Assembly: GCF_036345155.1 (NCBI RefSeq)
Contig: NZ_CP107772.1
Span: forward strand, 9,734,001 to 9,798,000
Source: Streptomyces sp. NBC_00582
GTDB lineage: Bacteria; Actinomycetota; Actinomycetes; Streptomycetales; Streptomycetaceae
Direction: 5' to 3'
DNA: 64,000 nt
This document shows positions 1 through 8,095 of this stretch, piece after piece. Position numbers and translations under genes: made by a program. The notes beneath the pieces are model-generated. The model was not told where the DNA came from. It ran no database searches and saw only the letters and a list, made by a program, of their open reading frames with translations. The stretch's first letter is position 1. Each line of letters starts with the position of its first letter.

Positions 1-49
1 GCCGGGGACGGGAACGGGCCTCACCGTGGCCTCGGCAGGTGGCACGGAT

Positions 50-95
50 CAGGGGTTTCCCGTTGCCTCTCGGCGCGATGCCCGGGAAACCCCTG
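50..95. terminator. Inverted repeat, likely terminator of the secreted-protein gene to its right
   Basis: A perfect 13-bp inverted repeat (CAGGGGTTTCCCG at 50-62 and CGGGAAACCCCTG at 83-95) with a 20-base loop lies 12 bases past the stop of the minus-strand gene that ends at 107. There is no T-run, as is common for Streptomyces terminators. A role as a terminator is inferred from position and stem. Confidence 0.6.
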
Positions 96-106
96 TTCCG
101 GCCCGC

Positions 107-619
107 TCAGCCGCGCCAGATCTTGATGTACGTCACCGCGTCGTTGAGCGTGTCGCCGACGTAGGGGATGGAGCGGCCGAAGGTGCCGTTGCCCCTCGGG
201 CCGCTCAGGAAGGCCTTGGTGCATCCCCCGTCGACGAGGAGCGACGACAGGTGCGTAGACCAGTAGCTGTTCGGGTTGAAGCTGTAGCCCGCCGCGTCGC
301 AGGGCCCGGCGCTGCCGTAGACCTTGGTGTACTCGCCGCCCCAGTCGGCGTGCTCGGACCAGGTCATCAGCTCCGTCTGCGCGGCCCGCGGCACGGCCGC
401 CGCGGCCCGGGCGGAGGCGCCGGGACCGCTGAAGCAGGAGTACGACTGGACGTCGGAGACCTGCTCGCCGGCCTTCACCTCGTCGAGGACGAGGACGCAG
501 TGGGTGGCGGTGGATGCGGCGGACGGGGCGGCGGCGCCCGGCGCGGCGAGCGCGGGGCTGCCCACGGCCGCCAGCAGCGCGGCCGAGGCGAGTGCGAGCG
601 CGGTGCGTGGTGTGTTCAT
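107..619 (-). CDS. Secreted beta/gamma-crystallin-like small protein
   Basis: A 170-residue protein with a Sec signal peptide (MNTPRT, hydrophobic stretch, then SPALAAPG). After an Ala-rich linker the mature part has three widely spaced cysteines and ends SIPYVGDTLNDAVTYIKIWRG-like, the kind of closing strand seen in secreted beta/gamma-crystallin and peptidase-inhibitor I36 proteins of Streptomyces. That assignment rests on pattern only. The ATG at 619 was chosen because GGAG sits six bases upstream; a TTG at 631 is in frame but would place the RBS inside the gene. A strong inverted repeat follows the stop. A second secreted protein is encoded just upstream on the same strand. Confidence 0.7.
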   Translation of the reverse strand: MNTPRTALALASAALLAAVGSPALAAPGAAAPSAASTATHCVLVLDEVKAGEQVSDVQSYSCFSGPGASARAAAAVPRAAQTELMTWSEHADWGGEYTKVYGSAGPCDAAGYSFNPNSYWSTHLSSLLVDGGCTKAFLSGPRGNGTFGRSIPYVGDTLNDAVTYIKIWRG

Positions 620-718
620 GCGGAACTCCAAAGGTGCGTCACGGACGTCGGACGGAGGTCGGCCGGAGAGCTGGAGAGAGGGGGACGGCGGTCGGACGGG
701 GCAGGGCCGCGCGCGGGC

Positions 719-1216
719 CTACCACCAGGCCGTGCAGTGGATCCCGGACCGCGTCGAACCGCAGGCGCGGAACTTCCAGTTGGCGTCGTTGCTGGTGCGC
801 TGGGCCGCGCTCGTCTTGTTCTCGCCGCCCCGTGAGGTGAACGGCCCGCACTGGAGCCAGGTCCGGCCGCCGTCCTGGCTCCAGTCCATCCACACCTGGT
901 TGCCCGGCTGCACATCACCGGCGATGCGGGCCCAACCGCGCTGGACGCCGCGGATGTTGCCGTACTGCACGCTGATGTTGATGCCCTCGCTCCACAGCGT
1001 CACCTGGGGTCCGGCGGTGTCGTAGGCCTCGTCGGAGATGTCGATGAAGCCGTTGCGGCCGCCCTCGCAGTCCGACGCGGCGGCCTGCGCGGTGCCCGCC
1101 GTGCCGAGGAGTGTCATGCTGCCGGCGAGCAGCAGCGCGGCCGTCACCGCGGAGAAGATCCCGCTGCCCCGGCCGGACCGGCGTCCGACGGACGAAACAC
1201 GATTCCACCTGTTCAC
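719..1216 (-). CDS. Secreted hypothetical protein
   Basis: A 165-residue protein starting at GTG 1216, with AAGGA about ten bases upstream. An Arg-rich n-region is followed by a hydrophobic core and GTAQAAAS, a good signal peptidase I site near residue 45. The mature part carries four cysteines and a DWSQDGGRTWLQCG segment, which recalls the BNR/Asp-box turn (S-x-D-x-G-x-T-W) found in secreted beta-propeller and binding proteins, but there is only one copy. I do not recognise the family. It ends CTAWW. It shares strand with the secreted protein at 107-619, and 99 bases separate them, so they may be co-expressed. Confidence 0.65.
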   Translation of the reverse strand: MNRWNRVSSVGRRSGRGSGIFSAVTAALLLAGSMTLLGTAGTAQAAASDCEGGRNGFIDISDEAYDTAGPQVTLWSEGINISVQYGNIRGVQRGWARIAGDVQPGNQVWMDWSQDGGRTWLQCGPFTSRGGENKTSAAQRTSNDANWKFRACGSTRSGIHCTAWW

Positions 1217-1394
1217 TGGCGCAGATCCTTACGTGAGTGCTGCCCACGGGACCGCCGCACGGCGCGGCGACGCTCCCGGGGATCGACGGAGCTCACGTTC
1301 TCGTCGGGGGCCACCGGACGACCAGGCGTTTCCCGGGGATTTCCCGTTGCCCGTGCAGTGGGAAACGGCGGCCCCGGAAGCGAGCGAAATGAGC

Positions 1395-1410
1395 AAGCGC
1401 TTAGTAGGAT
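1395..1410 (+). promoter_or_regulatory. Palindromic operator overlapping a promoter of the thioesterase gene
   Basis: GAGCAAGCGCTTAGTAGGAT contains the palindrome AAGCGCTT (1395-1402) followed directly by a good -10 element TAGGAT (1405-1410). AGCAAGCGCTTGCT-like sites are typical of TetR-family repressors of fatty-acid/acyl-CoA genes in actinobacteria. The site lies 43 bases before the GTG of the acyl-CoA thioesterase-like gene. A second inverted repeat, CGTTTCCC/GGGAAACG (1327-1334 and 1360-1367), lies a little upstream. Binding is inferred. Confidence 0.45.
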
Positions 1411-1452
1411 GGGGGGAACGGGACGCGGCGTCACGGAGGGAAGGCCACACCG

Positions 1453-2247
1453 GTGTCGGAGGCAGAAGCTTTCTACGAGCGGGAGACCGAGGACCGGTTC
1501 CTGCCCACCCCCTATTCGCGGGGGCCATGGGACGCCGGCTCGCAGCACGCGGGGCCACCGGCCGCGCTGCTCGGGCTGGCCGTCGAGCAACGGCCCGACG
1601 CCCGGCCGGATCTACGGGTCGCCCGGCTGACGTACGAGATCATGCGCCCCGTTCCGATACGGCCGCTGACCGTGTCGGTGCGCGTGCTGCGCGCCGGGCG
1701 CAGCACCGAGCTCGTCGAGGCCGCCCTGACGCCTGACGGCGGCGCGGAGGTGATGCGCGTGACCGCTCTGCTCCTGAAGACGGCGCCGCACTCGGTCCCC
1801 GAGGTGTCGCCGGGCCCGCAGGTGCCCGGCCCCACGGCCGCGTCCGAGGAGGCGTTCTTCCCCGTCCCGTGGGACCGCGGCTACCACACCGGCATGGAAG
1901 TGCGTTTCGCGGCCGGTTCCTTCCTCGAGCCCGGCCCGGCGACGGCGTGGATGCGGATGAGGGTTCCCCTGGTCGCGGGGGAGGAGATCACACCGCTCAG
2001 CAGGGTGCTGGTCGCCGCGGACTCGGGCAACGGGGTCAGCGCGGCACTGGACTTCCACCGGTACGTCTTCGTCAACGCCGATCTCAGCGTCGGGGTGCAT
2101 CGCCATCCCGAGGGCGAGTGGGTCTGTCTGGACGCCCGGACGATGGTCGACGGCGCCGGCATCGGCCTCGCCGAATCCGCCCTGCACGACGAGAAGGGCC
2201 CGCTCGGCCGCAGCACCCAGAGCCTGTACGTGGCCGCACGCGACTGA
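1453..2247 (+). CDS. Thioesterase family protein (double-hotdog, TesB-like)
   Basis: A 264-residue protein that fits the acyl-CoA thioesterase double-hotdog family (hydrolysis of acyl-CoA to acid and CoA). The first hotdog carries WDAGSQHAGPPAALLG, the family's substrate-pocket segment, followed by the strand RLTYEIMRPVPIRPL. The second hotdog, from about residue 135, carries LVAADSGNGVSAALD and ends with a strand containing GLAESALHDEKGPLGRSTQS, the usual C-terminal signature. The GTG at 1453 follows CGGAGGGAAGG. No partner gene is in the same operon, since the next region is degraded. The upstream palindrome suggests control by an acyl-CoA-type TetR repressor that is not encoded nearby. Substrate unknown. 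Confidence 0.8.
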   Translation: MSEAEAFYERETEDRFLPTPYSRGPWDAGSQHAGPPAALLGLAVEQRPDARPDLRVARLTYEIMRPVPIRPLTVSVRVLRAGRSTELVEAALTPDGGAEVMRVTALLLKTAPHSVPEVSPGPQVPGPTAASEEAFFPVPWDRGYHTGMEVRFAAGSFLEPGPATAWMRMRVPLVAGEEITPLSRVLVAADSGNGVSAALDFHRYVFVNADLSVGVHRHPEGEWVCLDARTMVDGAGIGLAESALHDEKGPLGRSTQSLYVAARD

Positions 2248-2389
2248 GTGGATCCCCCGGGTCGGGTCCGTGAAGTCCCGCCCGCCCCGCGGCGCCCGGC
2301 ACGCACTCCCGCCGCGCCGAGAGCACGCTCCGGACGCGTCCCGCCCTTCGGGCGGACGACGGGACGGTGCGGACACGACCCGGGGCACC

Positions 2390-2588
2390 AGCGCACAGGG
2401 CCGGCCGTGGTGCGGCGCGCCACCAGCGTGGGGGAGAGCCTGACCTGGACCGACGGCTTGGCGCGGTCCGTGATCCGCTCCAGCAGCAGACGGGTGGCGT
2501 TCCTGCCGATCTCCCGGCCCGCCTGGTCGACGCTCGTCAGGGAGATCGGCCCGAGCGCGGCGAAGGTCGTGTTGTCGTAGTCGGCCAC
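2390..2588 (-). pseudogene. LacI-family regulator, C-terminal remnant
   Basis: About 66 codons on the minus strand encode the end of a LacI/GalR sugar-binding domain: GYDN-like start (ADYDNTTFAALGPISLTSV), DQAGREIGRNATRLLLERI and RLSPTLVARRTT. The DNA-binding helix-turn-helix and most of the effector domain are absent; just upstream the frame hits unrelated sequence at about 2590. The frame also runs past the normal C-terminus. This is the remains of the regulator of the sugar locus whose other fragments lie between 2.8 and 6.5 kb. Confidence 0.75.
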
Positions 2589-2796
2589 GGAGAGGCGCCC
2601 TGCTCCTCGTCTATCCGGCCGAGACCGCCCGGTTCGTCAGCCGCTGGGATCGCCGGCCCCGGTCGATCACCGTCGCCACGGGCGTCACCGGACAGGAGGA
2701 CAGCCCCCACGGCAGGGGCCGGATCGTCGTGGACCCGGAGCGGACGGTGACCGACCCACAGCGGGCCGCCTCGGCACCGGTCACCCCTGCGGGGTC

Positions 2797-3440
2797 GTGC
2801 TGCCCTGGACCCTGTGGCAGATGACCGGCGCCCCGGCCGTCGTCGAGGACAACTGGCCCGCGATGACCCGCTATCTCGACTGGATCCGGCGGCAGACCGG
2901 CGACACCTACGCCGGGCAGGGCTCCCTCACCGGCGACTGGCTCGCCCCGCAGAAGACCAGCGCCCGGCTCATGAGCGACGTCTACTACGGCTATGTCGCC
3001 CGGCTCATGGCCCGGATGGCCCGGGCCCTCGACCGCCCGGACGAGGCCGCGGCGTACGAGCGACTCTTCGCCGACATCAAGAAGGCGTTCCTCGCCGAGT
3101 ACCTGAGCACCGAGGGCGGGACGGTCACGGTCAGGTCCAGCCTCGGCGACGCCTCCCCGATCGAACCCGGAACCGACCCCGACCAGAAGACCGAGGACAA
3201 CGCCGCTCCATAATCGGCCACTTGGCCGACAACATCGGCAACGACGCGGCCTACAAGGGGGCCCACCCGCACAGCAGCCGCGTCCGGTACGCCGAGAACA
3301 CCCTGTCCGTGGGCTTCCTCGGCGTCAACGTCCTCGCCCCCGACCTCACCGACGAGGGCCGCGCCGACCTGGCGTACAGGCTCCTGCACCAGGACGCGCT
3401 GCCGTCGGGCTCGTACCGCCTGACGAGCACCCCGAGCTGA
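2797..3440 (+). pseudogene. GH78 alpha-L-rhamnosidase fragment with frameshift
   Basis: The frame from 2797 reads LPWTLWQMTGAPAVVEDN, AMTRYLDWIRRQTGD, GDWLAPQKTSARLMSDVYYG and then MARALDRPDEAAAYERLF, the (alpha/alpha)6 catalytic barrel of family 78 rhamnosidases. It stops at 3213; the next conserved block (LSVGFLGVNVLAPDLTDEG, DLAYRLLHQDALPSGSY) is in another frame and runs to 3440. The N-terminal domains and the end are missing. About 190 bases upstream (2600-2790) also read openly (LLVYPAETARFVSRWD...) but I cannot assign them. Intact enzymes are about 900-1,100 residues, so this is a non-functional remnant. Confidence 0.8.
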
Positions 3441-3568
3441 CCCCGGAACGAGGCTGGAGATCGTCGCCACCCTGACGGGCGCGCCGTTGACCTCCGATGG
3501 CGCGCTCGCTAGCCTCGTCCAGAAATTGATCATGCCCGGATGCGAACGTTTCTCTCTTCGGAGGGTTC

Positions 3569-5089
3569 ATGCGAAGGCTGTCGAGCGCGCCCAAGGGGGA
3601 CACCGTCCTCAGCAACCCCGTGATCCCGGGATTCCACCCCGATCCGAGCGTCTGCCGGGTGGGAGAGGACTTCTACCTCGTCTGCTCGAGCTTCGAGTAC
3701 TACCCGGGCGTGCCGGTCTTCCACAGCCGCGACCTGGTCCACTGGACCCAGATCGGCAACGCCCTGGACCGGCCGAGCCAACTGCGTCTGCCGCCCGACT
3801 CCGCCTCGTCCGGCGGACTCTACGCACCCACACTGCGCCACCACGACGGCCGCTTCTGGCTGATCGTCACGAACGTGAGCGGTGACGGCAACCTCCTCTT
3901 CACCGCCACCGACCCGGCCGGCCCCTGGTCGGACCCGATCCCGCTGCCCGGTGTGCGGGGCATCGACCCGGACCTCGCCTGGGACGACGACGGCACCTGC
4001 TGGTGCACCGTCGCGGGCGTCAGCCAGGTCCGTATCGATCCGCACACCGGGGAGACCTTGGGCGAGCCGCAGCCTCTGTGGTCCGGCACGCCCGGCGCCA
4101 AGGCCCCGGAGGCGCCGCACCTCCATCACATCGGTGACTACTGGTACCTGCTCATCGCCGAGGGGGGCACCGAGCGCTGTCACGGTGTCTCGATCGCCCG
4201 GGGCCGCACCCCGCAGGGCCCGTTCGAGCCCTGCCCGGCCAACCCGATCCTCACCCACCGGGGCACCGACCACCCCATCCAGAACACGGGCCACGGGGAC
4301 CTGGTCCAAGGGCCGGACGGTTCCTGGTGGATGGTGTTCCTCGGCGTGCGGCCGCACGGTGGGTCGCCCGGCTGGCACGTCCTCGGCCGGGAGACCTTCC
4401 TCGCCCCGGTCACCTGGGTCGACGGCTGGCCGGTGGTGGGCGAGGTGTCACCGGTCCTGTCCCCACCGCCCTGGCCGCTCCAGGAGCCCGTGCCGACGCC
4501 CGTCCGGGACGACTTCGAGCACGGCGAGCTCGCTCCCCGCTGGATCTCCCCGCGTTCCCGGCCCGTGGAGCACTGCACCACGGAGGAACGGCCCGGATGG
4601 CTGAGCCTGCGCGCCCGCGGGGACTCCCTCGACGACCCCGAGGCCGTCTTCGTCGGCCGCCGCCAGCAGGACCCCACCTGCCGCGTGCGCACCCTGGTCG
4701 ACCCGGCCGCGGGACGCGGCGGTCTCGCCGTCCGGCTCGACGAACGGCACCACTACGAGATCGAGGCGACCCGGGAAGAGGTCCTGGTGATCGCCCGTGT
4801 CGGACCGCTGCGATCCGTGCTGGCGTCCCACCCGGCGCCCGGGGGGCCGGTGGTGCTCAGGGTCGAGGTGGCCGCCACCCGGGAGGTCCGCGACCCACGC
4901 CAGGGACCCGACACCGTCTCCCTCGGTCTGGAGGACGCGGAGGGCCGGTACGTCGACTTGGCCCGGCTGGACGGCCGGTATCTGTCCACCGAGGTCGCCG
5001 GCGGCTTCACCGGCCGCGTCATCGGCATGTACGCCGCGGCCGGCACCGTCCACTTCGACTGGTTCGACTACTCAGGGGGAGAGGGCTGA
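3569..5089 (+). CDS. Glycoside hydrolase family 43 protein (beta-xylosidase / arabinofuranosidase type)
   Basis: A 506-residue intact protein. The first 300 residues form the five-bladed GH43 propeller: NPVIPGFHPDPSVCRVGEDF supplies the catalytic base Asp, GIDPDLAWDDDG the pKa-modulating Asp, and KAPEAPHLH the acid Glu. The remainder (from about 315, DDFEHGELAPRWI) is the beta-sandwich C2 domain usual in xylan-acting subfamilies. No signal peptide is visible, so it probably acts in the cytoplasm on imported oligosaccharides. CGGAGGG lies three bases before the ATG, which is close but the best start available. It is the only intact gene in a degraded sugar locus: regulator, rhamnosidase and transporter are all remnants, so its expression and role are uncertain. 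Confidence 0.88.
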   Translation: MRRLSSAPKGDTVLSNPVIPGFHPDPSVCRVGEDFYLVCSSFEYYPGVPVFHSRDLVHWTQIGNALDRPSQLRLPPDSASSGGLYAPTLRHHDGRFWLIVTNVSGDGNLLFTATDPAGPWSDPIPLPGVRGIDPDLAWDDDGTCWCTVAGVSQVRIDPHTGETLGEPQPLWSGTPGAKAPEAPHLHHIGDYWYLLIAEGGTERCHGVSIARGRTPQGPFEPCPANPILTHRGTDHPIQNTGHGDLVQGPDGSWWMVFLGVRPHGGSPGWHVLGRETFLAPVTWVDGWPVVGEVSPVLSPPPWPLQEPVPTPVRDDFEHGELAPRWISPRSRPVEHCTTEERPGWLSLRARGDSLDDPEAVFVGRRQQDPTCRVRTLVDPAAGRGGLAVRLDERHHYEIEATREEVLVIARVGPLRSVLASHPAPGGPVVLRVEVAATREVRDPRQGPDTVSLGLEDAEGRYVDLARLDGRYLSTEVAGGFTGRVIGMYAAAGTVHFDWFDYSGGEG

Positions 5090-5340
5090 GCGGCCCGCCG
5101 TGGTGTCAGGGCACGACGGGCCGCGCTCAAGGGCCGGCGGGGCGGACCGGCGTCGGCTGTCACGGCAGGGGCATCGCCCATCCCCATCAGCTTCTCCAGC
5201 AGCTCGCGCGGCAGGTGCCGGGGAAGGAACCCGAGGAACCGACGCAGCGCCGGCGAGGACACCGGACGCAGGGCGTCGACGGCGCCCTCGGCGGGGGCGG
5301 CCGCCCGCTCGGTGCGTCCGCCCGTCAGCGCCGCGATCAA
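5068..5340 (-). pseudogene. Possible C-terminal remnant of an unidentified gene
   Basis: On the minus strand the stretch SSPALRRFLGFLPRHLPREL, followed by LEKLMGMGDAP, looks like a protein C-terminus rather than shadow coding (amphipathic, non-repetitive), but it is flanked by low-complexity sequence and has no upstream partner. It may be the end of a short-chain dehydrogenase-like protein; I cannot confirm this. It overlaps the last 22 bases of the GH43 gene. Confidence 0.25.
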
Positions 5341-5384
5341 CGCGGGGCCGACGACCGGATGTCGGAGCCAGTCACCGATGGGGG

Positions 5385-5640
5385 AGTCCGTCTACAAGGT
5401 CTGGACCCAGGAACTCTTCCCCACCCTGCTGCGCTCCACCGCCACCGGCCTGACCATGGCCTTCACCCGGCCGTCGCCGCACTGGCCGCCCTGGGCACGC
5501 CCGCCCTCGCCCTCGGCCACACCCGGCTGTTCTTCGGCGCGCTGTTCGGCTGCGTCCTGCCGGCGGCGGTCATCGGCCTGGCCTGGGTGCCCCGGCTGAC
5601 CCCCGCCGACCGGCCGGAGCGGGACGCCGTACCGGAGGAC
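5385..5640 (+). pseudogene. MFS sugar transporter, C-terminal remnant with frameshift
   Basis: SVYKVWTQELFPTLLRSTA followed by GLTMAFTR is the loop and helix before the last membrane segments of sugar-porter MFS proteins. At about 5465 the reading frame shifts and continues as AVAALAALGTPALALGHTRL, then FFGALFGCVLPAAVIGLAWV and a charged tail. Only about 85 codons remain of an expected 450 or so, and the two halves are in different frames. It belongs with the LacI, rhamnosidase and GH43 genes as the former importer of the locus. Confidence 0.75.
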
Positions 5641-5742
5641 CGCCGGCGACCCGTGCGGCCGCCCGCTGACCACCGGCCCGCTCGCCGCGACCGCGACGGC
5701 GGAGCCCACGACCCCCCGCACACCTCACCACAGGAGGCCCCG

Positions 5743-6502
5743 ATGGACCTGCCCCCCGCCCTTCGATCCGGAACTCGCCGCCGAGCTCGAGGCGATCGGC
5801 GCCTTTCTGCCGCCCACGATCACCCCGGACGTGATCCCCGCCGGACGACAGACCGACGGCGGTCCGTTCGCGCCTCCCACGAACGAGGAACTGGCCGGCG
5901 GCGGCCTCTTCGAGATCGAGGAGCGGACGGCCCCGGGTCCTCCGGGCGCGCCCGAGGTGCCGCTGCTTTTCTGCCGGCCCACCGCCGCGACCGCACCGCG
6001 CCCGATCGTCTGCGCCATCCACGGCGGCGGCATGGTGACGGGCAGCCACCGGCTGGGACTGCCCCGCGCCCGTGACCGCGCCGGACCGCGGGCGATCGGA
6101 CAGGTGCTGATGTGCCCGATGCTCGACGACCGCAACGACACCCCGTCCGCCCACCAGATGGCCGGCCTGGGCGTATGGGACCGCACCTCCAACGACACCG
6201 GGTGGAGCGCCCTGCTGGGTGCGGCACGCGGCACGGCCGACGTCTCCCCGTACGCCGCGCCCGCCCGCGCCGACGACCTGTCGGGGCTTCCTCCCGCCTT
6301 CATCGACGTCGGCTCGGCCGAGACCTTCCGCGACGAGGACGTCGCCCACGCGAGCCGTATCCGGCAGGCGGGCGGCAGCGCCGAACTGCATGTCTGGCCG
6401 GGCGGTTTCCACGGTTTCGACGGGCTGGTGCCGCAGGCCGCGCTCTCCCGGGACGCCCGCGCGGCCCGCCTGCGGTGGCTGCGCCGACTGCTGGGCGAGT
6501 GA
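5743..6502 (+). pseudogene. HSL-type alpha/beta hydrolase, frameshifted and lacking the nucleophile region
   Basis: The ATG at 5743 follows CACAGGAGGCC, but its frame is lost at once: the family-like sequence FDPELAAELEAIGAFLPPT continues in the +1 frame after a run of six C. The rest reads in one frame: CAIHGGGMVTGS supplies the HGGG oxyanion motif, ADDLSGLPPAFIDVGSAETF the acid region, and PGGFHGFDG the catalytic His. Between the HGGG block and IGQVLMCPMLDDRND about 60 residues are missing, including the expected GDSAGG nucleophile elbow. With no serine nucleophile it cannot be an active esterase, so I call it a decaying gene of the neighbouring sugar locus. Confidence 0.8.
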
Positions 6503-6527
6503 CCCGGGGCCCCGGCCCGGCACGGAC

Positions 6528-8087
6528 TCAGAGCCCGGCGACCTTGGCGCTCGCCGACAGTTCGTAGACCAGGGTGACCGTGCGCCGGCCGCCGGGTGCG
6601 AGGGCGAGCCGCCACTGCGCGACACCGTCGGCGTCGACCGCGTCCGGCGCGGGGGAGCAGCCCTCCTCCCGCAGGCGTACCTGGACCGCCGACACCTCGG
6701 AGACCGGGATCCGCTCACGCAGGACGACCACCCGCTCGTCCCGTTCGTCCGGGGCGGAGAACCGGGACACATGGAGCCGGACGGTGTGCGTCACCACGGT
6801 CCGCTGGGTGAGCGCCGCCGTGTCACGGCTCTCCTCGGTGTGCCGTACGACCCGCAGGTCGTCATGGCTGCCGTAGGCGAGTTCCACGGCGGCACCGGGA
6901 GCCGTGAAGTCCAGCATCCCGCGCCCGCTGAAACCGCCCGCCCGCAGCAGGTCCACGGGGCCCGCGAGCAGGGCGTGGCCGGACCGGTTGTCGCCCCGCA
7001 CGACCTGGGTGACCAGCGGGGACAGCTCGGGTGCGCAGACGTACTCGCTGCGCGCGGTCGTGGTGAACACGGACAGCGGCACCCGGTGGGCGCGACCGTC
7101 CGCGGGCACCGAGACCGGCGCCGGGGAGCGCAGCACCCTGACCTCGCCGCCGTCGTCCACGCCCGGCAGACCGAGCACCGCGGCCGGACCGATATCCGCG
7201 ATCTCCTCCTCGCGCAGCTCGACGTCGATGGTGCGGCGCTCCGCGGCCGTGCGGTCCTGGAGCGTCAGCCGGTCCTCGCCGAGCCGGGGCGGTTCCGCGG
7301 ACAGCGCCGAGCGCGCCGTCGACAGCGTCAGCCGTACGTCGGACCAGTCCTCGCCGGTGCGCTGCCACACCGTCGCCTCGGTCTCGAGCGTGAGGGCGTC
7401 CCCGTCGAGCACGGCCCGGTAGGCGGGCCTCCACAGCGCGCAGGGGGTGAGATGGGTCAGGCGCAGTCCGGCCGGTCCGGCGGCCGAGGCCTCGACGGTC
7501 AGTTCGATGTGGCCGGTCAGCTCGGCCGGTTCCTCCTCCGCGAGGTCAAGGGCCCGCAGGGCGGTGCCGAGCTCCTCGGCGAGGGCGGCCAGTCGGGCCT
7601 CCGCGGCGCGCAGCCGCTCGGCGCAGGAGTCGCGTTCGTCGTCCACCCGGTCCAGTTCGAGGGTCCAGCGGGGCCCTTCGTCCTCTCCGCCGCCGGCGCC
7701 TTCGCCGATCTCCCGCAGCAGGTCGGCGGCGAGTCGGCCGAGCGCGTCGAGGCGGGCCCGCAGCCGGTCGCGCCGCTGCTCCACGGCGAGCCGCTCGTCC
7801 TCCAGCCGGGCCACGTGGTGGCGCAGGGCCGAGTCGTCGTCGGTGGGGCGCGGCCCGCGCGGCGTCCAGGCACGGACGATCCGCACGTCGAGCACGGTCG
7901 CCGGGTGCGCGGCGGTCAGCGCGGCCTGCAGGGTACGGTCGACGGCCAGCGCGCTGACCGGCCCGAGACGCAGCCGCTGGACACCGGCCCGGAGGTCGAC
8001 CGTGGTCGTGCGCTCGATGTGCGCGCGGTCCTCCAGACAGGTGACGGCGGTGACGGGGAGGGGGATCGGCTCCGGTGCCGTGGACAT
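6528..8087 (-). CDS. DUF4139 domain-containing protein (second of a pair)
   Basis: A 519-residue cytoplasmic protein of the DUF4140/DUF4139 (MuiA-like) family. The N-terminal 100 residues form the DUF4140 beta-domain; residues about 100-210 are a heavily charged coiled coil (RHHVARLEDERLAVEQRRDR and following); the remainder is the DUF4139 beta-sandwich ending with YELSASAKVAGL. The ATG at 8087 was chosen because the upstream gene stops at 8096, eight bases away, so the pair is certainly co-transcribed. The biochemical role is unknown; homologues in other bacteria have been linked to envelope or mucoidy phenotypes, which I treat as background only. Confidence 0.8.
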   Translation of the reverse strand: MSTAPEPIPLPVTAVTCLEDRAHIERTTTVDLRAGVQRLRLGPVSALAVDRTLQAALTAAHPATVLDVRIVRAWTPRGPRPTDDDSALRHHVARLEDERLAVEQRRDRLRARLDALGRLAADLLREIGEGAGGGEDEGPRWTLELDRVDDERDSCAERLRAAEARLAALAEELGTALRALDLAEEEPAELTGHIELTVEASAAGPAGLRLTHLTPCALWRPAYRAVLDGDALTLETEATVWQRTGEDWSDVRLTLSTARSALSAEPPRLGEDRLTLQDRTAAERRTIDVELREEEIADIGPAAVLGLPGVDDGGEVRVLRSPAPVSVPADGRAHRVPLSVFTTTARSEYVCAPELSPLVTQVVRGDNRSGHALLAGPVDLLRAGGFSGRGMLDFTAPGAAVELAYGSHDDLRVVRHTEESRDTAALTQRTVVTHTVRLHVSRFSAPDERDERVVVLRERIPVSEVSAVQVRLREEGCSPAPDAVDADGVAQWRLALAPGGRRTVTLVYELSASAKVAGL

Positions 8088-8095
8088 GGGGTGGG

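Noticed and set aside
2248..3440. An intact regulator and glycosidase pair
   Set aside because: Only fragments in differing frames and strands are present; no full-length reading is possible without several large restorations.
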